NCBI GenBank assembly: GCA_038239005.1
Contig: JBBSFE010000009.1
Span: 1-64,000 of the forward strand
Direction: 5' to 3'
From: DASXHD01 sp038239005
GTDB taxonomy: Bacteria > Myxococcota_A > Polyangia > Polyangiales > Polyangiaceae
DNA: 64,000 bases
In this document: positions 15,749 through 24,497 of the stretch, piece by piece
How positions within the stretch are numbered: position 1 is the first letter of the stretch
How the letters are laid out: each line of letters opens with the position of its first letter
The notes under the pieces: generated by a model
Seen by the model: only the letters and a program-made list of their open reading frames with translations
Told to the model about the DNA's origin: nothing
Database searches by the model: none
Translations under genes and position numbers: made by a program

Positions 15749-16978
15749 GTGCGTCACTCACTCCTCGCCCTCACGGTCCTTTTTGGCGCGCTCGGATGCG
15801 CACGCGACGGCCTGACGGATGATGGTGGAACCGACGCGAGCCTGCTCGACGGCGGCTCGTGCGCGACGTGCGTGACCGGAAGCGATTGCTCGGACGGTAC
15901 GCAGTGCGTTCAGCTCGGCGTGAATTCCTACTGTATGGCTGTATGCGCCAGCGACGGATCGTGCGCGTCTTCGGAGGCGAGCTGCATCGCGGCGACGACG
16001 TTCGACGGTCAGTCGACCCAAGTGTGTGTGCCGAGCACGTCGTGCGAGCCGCCCGACGACGACGCTGGAGGCCCCGTGGATTCGGGCGTTCCTTACGACG
16101 CGGGCGGCCAAGTGACGGGAACCGTCGGAGCCGATGGCGGAACGCTCTCGCGCCTCTACTTCGGAGTCGTCGGCGACACGCGACCCGCGAACTACGAGGA
16201 CCTCGCCGGTTACCCGACGGCGATCGTCACGAAAATTTTCCAAGACATAGAAGCGTTCTCACCGAAGCCGGCGTTCGTTCTCGCGACAGGCGACTACCAA
16301 TTCGCGGCGTCTGGGTCGACGAGCACGGCAAGCAAGCAGCTCGCGCTCTACGTGACGGCGCGGCAGCAATACTCGGGCATTCAATTCCCGGCGATGGGCA
16401 ACCACGAGTGCACCGGCTCGACGACGTCCAACTGCGGAACGGGAAACACCAACGGCATTACCGCCAACTACACGGCGTTCATGAATCAACTGCTGACGCC
16501 GATCGGCAAGACGCTGCCGTACTACGTCATCAACGTGAACGCGGTCGATAGCTCGTGGACGTCGAAGTTCGTGTTCATCGCCGCGAACGCATGGGACTCC
16601 ACGCAGTCGTCGTGGCTGAGCACCGCGATGGCGCAGAAGACGACATACACGTTCGTCGTTCGTCACGAGCCGCCCGACGCAAGCCCCGCGGGCCCTGGGC
16701 AAGCGCCTTCGGAAGCGATCATCGCAGGCTTCCCGTACACGCTCGAGATCGTCGGGCACTCGCACACGTACGGCCACTACACGACGCCGTATCCGCGCGA
16801 AGTGATCATCGGCAACGGTGGCGCCCCGCTCACGAGCTCGAGCAAAAATTATGGCTTCGCGCTGTTCAGCCAGCGCACCGACGGCGCCATCGTCGCTGAC
16901 ATGATCGATTACATGACGCTGAAAGCGGATTCGTATTTTCACTTCGTTGTCGCGCCCACCGGCACGCTGACGAAGTAG
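15749..16978 (+). CDS. calcineurin-type metallophosphoesterase lipoprotein
   Basis: GTG start; 409 residues with lipobox GALGC (Cys17). A cysteine-rich segment (about 35-105, with CATC, SDCSDGTQC and similar motifs) and an Asp/Gly-rich linker precede a metallophosphoesterase domain. The metal-binding motifs can be read in order: VVGDTR (in place of GDxH), ATGDYQ, MGNHEC, VRHEPP and GHSHTYGHY. The enzyme probably hydrolyses phosphoesters at the cell surface; the target is unknown. The first motif has Arg where His is usual, a variant also seen in purple-acid-phosphatase-like enzymes. The following lipoprotein gene starts 14 bases downstream. Confidence 0.85.
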   Translation: MRHSLLALTVLFGALGCARDGLTDDGGTDASLLDGGSCATCVTGSDCSDGTQCVQLGVNSYCMAVCASDGSCASSEASCIAATTFDGQSTQVCVPSTSCEPPDDDAGGPVDSGVPYDAGGQVTGTVGADGGTLSRLYFGVVGDTRPANYEDLAGYPTAIVTKIFQDIEAFSPKPAFVLATGDYQFAASGSTSTASKQLALYVTARQQYSGIQFPAMGNHECTGSTTSNCGTGNTNGITANYTAFMNQLLTPIGKTLPYYVINVNAVDSSWTSKFVFIAANAWDSTQSSWLSTAMAQKTTYTFVVRHEPPDASPAGPGQAPSEAIIAGFPYTLEIVGHSHTYGHYTTPYPREVIIGNGGAPLTSSSKNYGFALFSQRTDGAIVADMIDYMTLKADSYFHFVVAPTGTLTK

Positions 16979-16992
16979 GACCGGGAGTCGAC

Positions 16993-18036
16993 ATGCGCAC
17001 GAAGTTTTTTTTCTGCATCGCCATCGCGACGGTCGCCTGCTCGGGCCACGGCGACGGCTTCGGCAACGACGATTCGGGTCCGGGCGATGATTCGGGGTCG
17101 AAGAACGACGCGCCGTTCCAAGGCAGCGACGGCGGCACGAAATTCAACGACGGCGGCGACTCCGGCGGCGTTTCGGTCACGACCGTCTACGCGAACACCG
17201 ACGACACGCTCTACTCGCTCGACCCGCAAACGAACGCCGTCACGCTCATCGGAAAGTTCGCGGGCACGAGCGGCGCGAGCGGCGACAGCAGCGTGACGGA
17301 CATCGCCGTCGACTCGGCCGGTGGCGTCTACGCGAACACCGAGAGCGTGATTTACAAAGCTACGGTGCCGACCTCACCGGGCACGGTGAACCTGACGAAG
17401 ATTGCGTCCATCTCGCTGAAGAGCGCGCAGAAGTTCTACGCGCTCGCGTTCACACCCGTGGGCTCGCTCTCGAGCGGTGAAGTGCTCATCGGCGGCGACG
17501 GCAACGGCGAGCTCTATTCGATCGACACGACCTCAGGCACGACGATCGACCTCGGGAACTTCGGGCCCGATCCGAGCAAGTCCGGAAATAACTTCGCGCT
17601 CTCGGGCGATCTCGTTTTCTACCTCGACTCGAGCTCGAAGCCGATGGGTCTCGCTACGGTGCGCTCGTGCAAATCGAACACGTCAACGTGCACCACGACG
17701 AACGACTACCTCGTCGCCGTCGACGTCACCGCGCTCGCCACAGCGTACAAATCGAGCACGCCCGCAGCGACGCTCTTACGCGGCATCTACGGCGGCACGA
17801 AGAGCTCGTCTGGCACGGGCACCACCTACGGCGAGCTCTACGGCCTCGGCGCGTGGGAAGGCAGCGTGTTCGCATTCGCGCGCGGCAGCGGCAACAACAA
17901 GACGCCGCTCCTCCTGACCATCAGCACCACCACGGGCCTGGCGTCGGTCGTGTCATCGGCATTCAGCTTCACCAACGGCTGGTCGGGCGCGGGCGTCACC
18001 ACGTCCGTGACCGTGACCGTTCCGCTGCCGAACTGA
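16993..18036 (+). CDS. beta-propeller-like lipoprotein
   Basis: 347 residues. The signal sequence ends at VACS (Cys16) and is followed by an Asp/Gly/Ser-rich linker of about 45 residues. The rest has repeated strands such as TTVYANTDDTLYSLDPQTNAVTLIG, DIAVDSAGGVYANTESVIYKA and GELYSIDTTSGTTIDLG, as in NHL/WD-like propellers that start each blade with a value and a label. No catalytic residues are evident. It lies 14 bases after the metallophosphoesterase gene on the same strand and probably shares its transcript. Confidence 0.75.
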   Translation: MRTKFFFCIAIATVACSGHGDGFGNDDSGPGDDSGSKNDAPFQGSDGGTKFNDGGDSGGVSVTTVYANTDDTLYSLDPQTNAVTLIGKFAGTSGASGDSSVTDIAVDSAGGVYANTESVIYKATVPTSPGTVNLTKIASISLKSAQKFYALAFTPVGSLSSGEVLIGGDGNGELYSIDTTSGTTIDLGNFGPDPSKSGNNFALSGDLVFYLDSSSKPMGLATVRSCKSNTSTCTTTNDYLVAVDVTALATAYKSSTPAATLLRGIYGGTKSSSGTGTTYGELYGLGAWEGSVFAFARGSGNNKTPLLLTISTTTGLASVVSSAFSFTNGWSGAGVTTSVTVTVPLPN

Positions 18037-18066
18037 CGAGCGCGCCGTTCGCGAGCGTCAGCGCCT

Positions 18067-18759
18067 CTATTGAAGCGCGCCGGACACGGTAAGCGTGCCG
18101 TCGATTCGGAACGTGCCGCCCGCGGACGATGCGCTGTAACCATAGACGCGGATTTCGACCGCGCCCGTTGCGCCGCTCACGGCGAGCTTCGGAGAGTCCA
18201 CGCCGCCGATCGTGAAGGCCGTTGTCTTGGCGAAGCTGTCTTCGCTGGTAGCGATGGCGCCGGCGCTTGGTCCCGTCGAGCTTGCCTTGGTCGATATCGA
18301 AATCGAGCTGACGTCGAGAGCGCAAGATGACGAGGGCGTGATCGTGAACGTGTAGTAGCGCTTCGTGTCGATGCTCGACGACGTGGCCCAACCGCTCGCG
18401 TTGATGGAGCTCGACCCGCTCGTCGCCGTGAGCACGGACGCGCGCGTGAGGGCGCCTGCCGTCGTGTCGGTGGCGGTCGATGTCGCAGCGGTTGATGCTT
18501 GGTTACCTGGCTCGCCCGTGAAATCGAACGTCGCGAGCGTGCCCGTGAACGAGCACGCGGACGACGTGCTTGCGTCGGGCGTCGTGGTGCCGGCGTCGTC
18601 GTTGCTCGGGGCCGCGGCGTCGTGCGTCTTGAACGAGCCGCCAGCGTCAGCCGTGGCTGTTTTGCCGGCGTCGTCCGTGGAAACGACCTCAGGGTCGGCA
18701 ATGCCTGTTGCGCAACCCGCGAGGCTCGCAACCAAGGCGAGGGGGAAATAATACTTCAT
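18067..18759 (-). CDS. lipoprotein of unknown function, Ser/Thr-rich
   Basis: Start ATG at 18759 (MKYYFPLALVASLAGC) gives a 230-residue lipoprotein with lipobox LAGC (Cys16); the longer open frame upstream lacks signal features. A linker of Asp, Ala and Thr (about 20-65) is followed by one domain with beta strands such as GTLATFDFTG, RYYTFTITPSSSCALDVSSISIST and GAVEIRVYGYSASSAGGTFRIDGTLTV, resembling a jelly-roll surface domain. It is convergent with the propeller-like lipoprotein gene. No family was identified. Confidence 0.72.
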   Translation of the reverse strand: MKYYFPLALVASLAGCATGIADPEVVSTDDAGKTATADAGGSFKTHDAAAPSNDDAGTTTPDASTSSACSFTGTLATFDFTGEPGNQASTAATSTATDTTAGALTRASVLTATSGSSSINASGWATSSSIDTKRYYTFTITPSSSCALDVSSISISTKASSTGPSAGAIATSEDSFAKTTAFTIGGVDSPKLAVSGATGAVEIRVYGYSASSAGGTFRIDGTLTVSGALQ

Positions 18760-18918
18760 CGCGGCCGCTTTACCGCAGACGTACGCGGAAGTGGCGGCGA
18801 ATCGCGACCGCTTCCGGCCGATTATGCAAACACCGGATCTCTCGGCTGACACTTTAGAGCCCACGATCGCGTAGATGTCCGCGACCGCGATGGGCGATCA
18901 TGGATTCGCGCGATAGCG
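18760..18918. other. intergenic gap without recognised gene
   Basis: About 160 bases between two leftward genes. It should hold the promoter of the Ser/Thr-rich lipoprotein gene and the end of the GH35 transcript. No hairpin with a T-tract, tRNA or short conserved ORF was seen. Confidence 0.5.
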
Positions 18919-20901
18919 TCAGGTCGAAAGCACGCGCACGGTGCGCGCGGGTACCGTGATTTCGAAGCCGCCTGCGGAGCGCGTGAAGGGCGTGGGATCG
19001 CCCAGGATCGACGTAAGCGTCTCGGGACCAGGCACGCCGATCTTCGCGACGATCGGAGCGGCGGTCGGGTTCATCACGAACACGAGGCGTGGCGAGCCTG
19101 CGTCGTCTTCGTGAACGGTGATGTACGCGTCGGGCGGATCGATCGGAAACGTCGGTAGCGCGAGCTCTTCGATGCGGCGTGCCACGAGCGCGTCCGCGCG
19201 TGCCATGTCGTCGAGCGGTTCGATCTCGAGCCCGCGCACGTCGGCGGGATGCGTGAGTGTGCGCCACGAGCCATCACGCGTCGGCACGACGGGACCCAGC
19301 GTGACGCGGCATCCTGATTTTGCGCGCGCGCGCAAATCGGTGAGCACGTCTGGCTTGAGGCCGTCTGCGGTGCCGCACACGATCCACTTGGCACCCTCGG
19401 TCGATGCGTCGAGTGTCTCGCCGCCCGCGTACGCGAACGCCACGCCACGTGCGATGAGCGCACGCTCGAAGGCGCGCACGAACGATTCGGCCGACGCGAT
19501 GGCGCCGTCTTCTTCGAATGCGCCTTCGCGAACGCCTGCGCCGAGAATGTGAAACAGCGCCGGCGTGATCGGACCAAACGCGTGCGACACGCGCCCGAGC
19601 CTGCGTAGCGATCGCGGAATCACGAGCCTCACAGGCGCGCGACGATGAAGCGAATAGAACTTCGCCCGCTCGAGCGCTTCGCACAATTCGTTGTATGCGT
19701 CGGCGAGCGGCCGCGGGTGCCCGTGTCGATCGATCGGCGCGCCAATCCAACGATCGCGCTCGACCGCCATGTACAAGTTGAACCCGCGAAGGCCATACGC
19801 GAGCGCCGCGATGAGCGTGTAGAGCGAATCCTTTTCGTCGTGTGGCGCGAAGAACGGCGGAAAGCCAACGCCCATCTCCGCGCCGAACGCAGGCACCGAT
19901 CGCCCGACGGCGCGCGCGGCGAGCTCCGTCGTTCGACGCATGAGCACGGTGTGCTCGGCGGGCGTTGCGTGGTGGTAGTAGTCGAGGCCGACGAGATCGA
20001 TCGACTTGAAGAGCCGCTGCGGGTTCAGCGGCGTCGCTGCTTCACCGAGCGGGAAGTTGTGCATCGTCGGAATGCCGTCGAGCCCGAGCTCGGCGAGCTT
20101 GCTTCCCATTCTCTCGAACGCAGTCGCAAGCAAGTGCTCTTGGTACTCGGCCCAATCGAGATGCCGCGCGAGATCGTCCGGCGTCTTCGGATCGAATCGC
20201 ACGGGCGGCGTCGCGGTCGAGAAGGTCGTCTCGGGTTCGTGCCACGCCGCGCGAAGGCCGCTCGGACGCTTGTACTTTACACGCAAAAAATCACGGAAAA
20301 GCTGTACCGAATCGGGGTGGTAGTCCTGGTCGTAGGCGCCGTCGCGAAAGTAGAGGGCGCCTTCGTTGTCGACCTGCACCATCACGATGGGTCCCTCCGG
20401 ATGTCGCAGCGGCGCGAGCACGGGCACGCACGCTTCGAACCATCCTTCGACTTCTTCGTGAAACGCTTCGCTCGCGTAGCTCGGCACGGGAAACGCAACG
20501 GGCACAATCGGCAGCATCACCGGATTGCCGCGCGGCGTCTTCGCCTGGCACGCGCTGTCCCACACGATGCGCTCGGGCAAACCGAAGTACGTCATCTCCG
20601 CGTTGATGTGCGGGCCTGGCCGAACGATCGCGAGCATGTCGCGCTCGTGCACCATCTTCAAAAATCGCGCGACGTCGAGCCGCGGTCGCGTTTGTCCGAA
20701 GTCGAACGTGCGCGCGCTGATCTCGTGTGCGCCCCACGGCACGTACGTATCGACGACGCGCATCCCCATCGCGCGCATCGCATCGAGCCCGCGCCCCCAC
20801 GCGGAAGGCTCGAGCCGCCAGTAGTGCATCGTCCCGCAGACGAGCGGCACGATGGTGCCGTCACCGAGGCGGATCCCCTCTGGGTGCAATTGGGCGCGCA
20901 C
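18919..20901 (-). CDS. GH35/GH42-type beta-galactosidase-like glycoside hydrolase
   Basis: 660 residues from a GTG start. The N-terminal TIM barrel is of the GH35 type: VCGTMHYWRL, MGMRVVDTYVPWGAHE, IVRPGPHINAE (typical RPGPYICAE variant), the acid/base VQVDNEG (Glu180) and the candidate nucleophile in AFGAEMG (Glu342). The C-terminal part (from about 470) resembles the trimerisation-type and beta-sandwich domains of beta-galactosidases. There is no signal peptide, so it should act on imported oligosaccharides in the cytoplasm, probably releasing terminal beta-galactose or a related sugar. A leftward terminator lies just before its start, separating it from the cysteine-rich protein gene. Confidence 0.85.
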   Translation of the reverse strand: MRAQLHPEGIRLGDGTIVPLVCGTMHYWRLEPSAWGRGLDAMRAMGMRVVDTYVPWGAHEISARTFDFGQTRPRLDVARFLKMVHERDMLAIVRPGPHINAEMTYFGLPERIVWDSACQAKTPRGNPVMLPIVPVAFPVPSYASEAFHEEVEGWFEACVPVLAPLRHPEGPIVMVQVDNEGALYFRDGAYDQDYHPDSVQLFRDFLRVKYKRPSGLRAAWHEPETTFSTATPPVRFDPKTPDDLARHLDWAEYQEHLLATAFERMGSKLAELGLDGIPTMHNFPLGEAATPLNPQRLFKSIDLVGLDYYHHATPAEHTVLMRRTTELAARAVGRSVPAFGAEMGVGFPPFFAPHDEKDSLYTLIAALAYGLRGFNLYMAVERDRWIGAPIDRHGHPRPLADAYNELCEALERAKFYSLHRRAPVRLVIPRSLRRLGRVSHAFGPITPALFHILGAGVREGAFEEDGAIASAESFVRAFERALIARGVAFAYAGGETLDASTEGAKWIVCGTADGLKPDVLTDLRARAKSGCRVTLGPVVPTRDGSWRTLTHPADVRGLEIEPLDDMARADALVARRIEELALPTFPIDPPDAYITVHEDDAGSPRLVFVMNPTAAPIVAKIGVPGPETLTSILGDPTPFTRSAGGFEITVPARTVRVLST

Positions 20902-20927
20902 GGGGCGGCGAGCCTACCATGCGCCTT

Positions 20928-20966
20928 AAAAGAAAAACCCCGGCGGCTCGGGGAGAGCAGCCGGGG
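20928..20966 (-). terminator. intrinsic terminator of the cysteine-rich protein gene
   Basis: On the minus strand a 7-base GC stem (CCCCGGC/GCCGGGG, arms at 20960-20966 and 20938-20944) with an internal GC-rich loop is followed directly by a T-rich run (TTTTTCTTTT, 20928-20937). It lies about 30 bases after the stop of the gene ending at 20999 and is one of the few canonical rho-independent terminators in the window. Confidence 0.75.
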
Positions 20967-20998
20967 AATTTCATGTTGTGCTGTTCGTGTTCGCTACT

Positions 20999-21565
20999 TT
21001 AGAAGCAGGTGCCGTCCGAGAGGCATTGGCCGCTGCAGCAGTCGTCGTCGAAGTTGCAGGCATTGGTGCTCGAGACGCAGACCGAGCACGAGCCGTTGTC
21101 GCAGTAGTCGCCGCCGCAGCAGTCGACGTCGACGGTGCACGCGCCGCCCGAGTGACCGCAGCCCGACGGGTCACCGCACTTGCCGTCTGATGCGCAGAGG
21201 CCGGTGCAGCAGTCGCTGTCGACGAAGCAGGTGGTGTTGTCCGGGGCGCAGCCGCAGAAGCCGCCGCCACAGATGTTGCTGCAGCATTGACCGTCCGAGG
21301 TGCACGCGATGTTGTCGCCGTCGCACGAGCCGCCGCCCGGAACGCAGTCTCCAGCGGTGTCGCAGACGTCCGAGCCGAAGCAGTCCGCGTTGGTGACGCA
21401 GCCGCCGGGAACGCAGTTGCCGGCATGATCGCAGTAATCACCCGCAGCGCAGTCCGTGTCGAACGAGCAACCGGCCGTGATGGTCGCGGTACATGCCGTC
21501 GTGGAGGCCAGACCGACCACAGCGCCCATGAGAGCGAGGCCGACGAGAAGTTTCTTGATTTGCAT
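20999..21565 (-). CDS. cysteine-rich exported protein with repeated knottin-like modules
   Basis: Start ATG at 21565, preceded by a clear ribosome site (GGAGATATCC); 188 residues. The signal peptide runs to about residue 25 (MQIKKLLVGLALMGAVVGLA) and may end in a weak lipobox at Cys26. The mature protein has about 35 cysteines in repeats of the form CxxDxDCxxGxxCxxxGxC (for example TNADCFGSDVCDTAG, SDGQCCSNICGGGFC, VDSDCCTGLCASDGKC), like Dickkopf or EB modules, so it should be densely disulfide-bonded outside the cell. The strong ribosome site and intrinsic terminator suggest high expression. The role is unknown; adhesion or a toxin-like extracellular function are options. Confidence 0.8.
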   Translation of the reverse strand: MQIKKLLVGLALMGAVVGLASTTACTATITAGCSFDTDCAAGDYCDHAGNCVPGGCVTNADCFGSDVCDTAGDCVPGGGSCDGDNIACTSDGQCCSNICGGGFCGCAPDNTTCFVDSDCCTGLCASDGKCGDPSGCGHSGGACTVDVDCCGGDYCDNGSCSVCVSSTNACNFDDDCCSGQCLSDGTCF

Positions 21566-21654
21566 GGAAGGATATCTCCGAGAAAAGTGTTGATCGGCCA
21601 ACTGAGGCACTGCGCCTTGGTATGGACGGTCCAGCCAAAGCCATATTCATACCG

Positions 21655-22695
21655 TCAACGGAGCTCTTCTGGAAGAGCCCGTTGCAGTACGTTTTTGAGG
21701 GCTAACATGCCTGGATCGCGCGACGCAAGCCGCTCCAGTGATTCGCCCACTTTCGCCACGGTGGGCACGACGAAGCGCATGAACGCCTCGTTGCCCTTGG
21801 TCCTGTGGATAAAAACGAACCGCCCAGCGTCCTTCAACTTGCGCTGCACGGTCACGTAGTCGAACTGCTCGACGAGCACGTTCTCGTCGATTTTCATCAC
21901 CTCCGCATATTCGTGGAGGCGGGCTTCGACGAAGGGGCGGCTGAACGTTTGGTAGCTGTCGTTGAGGAGTGCGACCAAGTCGTAGACGCGCGGACCGAGG
22001 AGCGCGTCTTGGAAGTCGATCCACGTGAGCGAGCCGTTTTTGCGGACCATCAAGTTTCGCGATTGGTAATCGCGGTGCACGAATCCTTTCGGCCAGCTCG
22101 CAATGCGCTCGGCGAGGCGCGTCGCGACGGCCTCGAACGTGGCGCGGTCTTCTGCGGAGAGGATGTGGCCGCGGGCTTCGAGGCCCCATTCGCGGAAGTG
22201 TTCGATTTCCCACCGCAGTAGATCCGCGTCGAAGGCGCGCGTCGCGACGATCGAATCTGCCGGGAGTGTCATCAGCGCGCGCTGCGCTTTGGCGAGATCG
22301 ACAACGGCAGAGCGATAGAGCCGCACGCGCGCTTCGTCATCGGAACGAAGGAGAACATTCGCGAGTGTGTCGTCGCCGAGGTCTTCGATGAGGAGCCAGC
22401 CGTTTCGTTGGTCGTCGGCGTAGAGTGCGGGGACATCGACGCCGGCCGACGCGAGCAGATCGCGCACCTCGAGGAACGGCCACGTTCGCTCGGTTACCAC
22501 GGCTTTGCCGAGCTCTTCGGGTTTTGCGCCCTCAGGAACGAACATCGCGACGGCCGTGTGCGGAGCAGCGTCGAGCTCGACGCGGAAGTAGCGACGCGTC
22601 GATGCACCACCAGGCATCTCGGTCATCCGGAGCGGACCGGTCGTGCCGATTCTCGCCGCGAGCGCTTCGAGCCGGGCGACATCGGGCTCGCGCAT
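21655..22695 (-). CDS. aminoglycoside-phosphotransferase-fold sugar kinase (AmgK-like)
   Basis: 346 residues from ATG 22695 (MREPDVARL). The protein kinase-like APH fold is shown by the Brenner motif FVHRDYQSRNLMV (His207, Asp209, Asn214) and the metal motif WIDFQDALLGPRVYDLV (Asp227). The N-terminal STRRYFRVEL and LLIEDLGDDTL are typical of the anomeric N-acetylmuramate/N-acetylglucosamine kinase AmgK, which acts in cell-wall recycling. The usual partner, the nucleotidyltransferase MurU, is not adjacent, so the substrate assignment is inferred. It is divergent from rsmG, with 39 bases between the starts. Confidence 0.82.
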   Translation of the reverse strand: MREPDVARLEALAARIGTTGPLRMTEMPGGASTRRYFRVELDAAPHTAVAMFVPEGAKPEELGKAVVTERTWPFLEVRDLLASAGVDVPALYADDQRNGWLLIEDLGDDTLANVLLRSDDEARVRLYRSAVVDLAKAQRALMTLPADSIVATRAFDADLLRWEIEHFREWGLEARGHILSAEDRATFEAVATRLAERIASWPKGFVHRDYQSRNLMVRKNGSLTWIDFQDALLGPRVYDLVALLNDSYQTFSRPFVEARLHEYAEVMKIDENVLVEQFDYVTVQRKLKDAGRFVFIHRTKGNEAFMRFVVPTVAKVGESLERLASRDPGMLALKNVLQRALPEELR

Positions 22696-22734
22696 TCCGA
22701 CGTCCCTTAGCACACGCGATGGTATGAAGTCCGC

Positions 22735-23340
22735 ATGCGGTGGCCGATCGGCGAAGTCGTGGCCGGGCTTGCCACAGAGTCGCCCGATGCGCTGGTCGTG
22801 GCTGCACTCGGAACGTGGCTCGACGCGCTCGCCACGTGGAACGCGAAGATGGATCTCACCGCCGCGAAAGAGCCGCGCGCCATCGCGTGGCTCATGCTCG
22901 CAGACGCCATGATGCTCGCGCGTGTGGTCCCGCGCGGCGCGTCGGTGGTGGACGTCGGCACGGGGGCGGGCGCGCCGGGTTTCGCACTCGCTATTTTGCG
23001 CCCCGATTTGCGCGTGACGCTCTGCGAGCCGCTCGGCAAGCGCGCCGCGTTTTTGCGAACGTCGATCGGGCTTTTGTCGCGCACAGATGTCGCGCTCGAT
23101 CCACGAGCGGCGGACAAGCTCGACCCGGGCAAGTGGGATGTCGCCGTGTCGCGCGCGACGTTTCCGCCGAGCGAGTGGCTCGCGATCGGCTCCACGCTCG
23201 CGCGCGCGGGCGGAAGCGTGTGGCTCACGCTCGCACAAGAAGAGCCGCCCGCGCCCGAACGCGCCGTCGAGACGCTCGCGTACGACGACGCATCGACGGG
23301 CGCGAAGAAAAAGCTCGTGCGTTACTCGGTCGGTCCGTGA
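22735..23340 (+). CDS. rsmG: 16S rRNA (guanine-N7)-methyltransferase RsmG
   Basis: 201 residues. RsmG transfers a methyl group from SAM to N7 of G527 (E. coli numbering) in 16S rRNA. The SAM-binding core is clear: VVDVGTGAGAPGFALAIL (about 70-87), followed by RVTLCEPLGKRAAFLR. The N-terminal helix LDALATWNAKMDLTAAKEP matches the family signature that normally reads WNxxxNLT. The C-terminal half is somewhat divergent. Its stop overlaps the GTG of the next gene (GTGA), so it is the first gene of a long coupled operon. No mnmG, parA or parB neighbours are present, unlike many bacteria. Confidence 0.9.
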   Translation: MRWPIGEVVAGLATESPDALVVAALGTWLDALATWNAKMDLTAAKEPRAIAWLMLADAMMLARVVPRGASVVDVGTGAGAPGFALAILRPDLRVTLCEPLGKRAAFLRTSIGLLSRTDVALDPRAADKLDPGKWDVAVSRATFPPSEWLAIGSTLARAGGSVWLTLAQEEPPAPERAVETLAYDDASTGAKKKLVRYSVGP

Positions 23341-24497
23341 CGCGCTTCGTGATCCCCAATTGGAAGTGGCGCATCGCGTGCGGCGTCGGCGTGCTCGCGC
23401 GACTCGCGTGCGCGCTCTTGGGTCCAGGAACGAGCGTCGCCGACGAAGCCGACTACGTGACGCTCGGCCGCGCGCTCGCCGAAGGCCGCGGTTACGCCAT
23501 GCACGGTCACGCGACGGCGAACTGGATGCCCGGATGGCCTGCGTGGCTCTCGCTCTTCTTCCGCGCGGGTCTCGGTCTGCGCGCGGTCGTGTTTGGAAAC
23601 GTCGCGCTCGGCGTGGCGGCGATCGTCTTCACCGGTCTCATCGCGCGCGAGCTCTTCGATACGCGCGTCGCTTGGATCGCGGCTGCATGTGCGTCGCTGC
23701 TTCCTTCGCTCGTGCTCCTTCCGAGGCTGATGCTCTCGGAGAACCTCGCGATACCTCTCTTTGCATTCGCGACGTGGCTTCTCGTTCGCGCCGCGCGTGC
23801 GCCTTCGCTCGGGAGGTGGGCGCTCTTCGCCGTCGCGACTGCGGCGTGTGTTTATGTGCGCGACTTCGCTTTTGGTCTGATGGCCGCCGGCGCGTTCGTT
23901 GCGCTCCTTCGTGGACCACTCACGACGCGCGTGCTTTCACCCGTGGCCCTCGTCCTCATCACGATGTTTCTGCTCTTGCCATGGTCGGTTCGCAACAACC
24001 TCGAGATCGGGCGCGGCAGACTGACGACGAGCACGGGCGCAAACACCTGCATCGGCTTCGGTGAAGGCGCGACCGGCGGGTACCGCGTCATGAATCTCGA
24101 CACGACGTCGGAAGTCGATCGCAACGACGATGGGTTTCGTTGCGCGCGAGCCGGTCTCCGTCGTGACCCGCTCTCGCCGCTGACGCTCGCGCCCGCGAAG
24201 CTGTCTCGATTTTTCGCGTACGACGACTGGGACGTCGACGACTTCTTCGCAGGCCCGATTCCACCAATGGGCGCGCTCGCGTTGCGTGTATTATGCAATG
24301 TGGCGTATTGGCTGCTTTGTGCGCTCGCCGTGCTCGGCATAGGTGAGCATCGCGTGCGCATCGCGCCGCTTTTCGTGCTGATCGTCTTCACTGCAATGAT
24401 GGCGCTCGCGTCGTTCGGAGTCGGGCGCTTCCACGCACCGCTCTTGCCGCTCCTCGCCGCGCTCGCGGCGTCCACGTGGTATCGTCCCGCATCGTGA
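23337..24497 (+). CDS. GT39-like membrane glycosyltransferase (ArnT/PMT superfamily)
   Basis: 386 residues from GTG 23337. There are about nine to ten predicted membrane segments. The first extracytoplasmic loop has the acidic motif SVADEADYVTLGRAL, with the paired acids D/E typical of GT-C enzymes, followed by GRGYAMHGHATANWMPGWPAWL. Such enzymes use polyprenyl-phosphate sugars to glycosylate lipids or proteins outside the cytoplasm. The C-terminal periplasmic part is short. It is coupled to rsmG upstream and to the kinase downstream (both GTGA overlaps). The acceptor is unknown. Confidence 0.82.
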   Translation: MTRFVIPNWKWRIACGVGVLARLACALLGPGTSVADEADYVTLGRALAEGRGYAMHGHATANWMPGWPAWLSLFFRAGLGLRAVVFGNVALGVAAIVFTGLIARELFDTRVAWIAAACASLLPSLVLLPRLMLSENLAIPLFAFATWLLVRAARAPSLGRWALFAVATAACVYVRDFAFGLMAAGAFVALLRGPLTTRVLSPVALVLITMFLLLPWSVRNNLEIGRGRLTTSTGANTCIGFGEGATGGYRVMNLDTTSEVDRNDDGFRCARAGLRRDPLSPLTLAPAKLSRFFAYDDWDVDDFFAGPIPPMGALALRVLCNVAYWLLCALAVLGIGEHRVRIAPLFVLIVFTAMMALASFGVGRFHAPLLPLLAALAASTWYRPAS

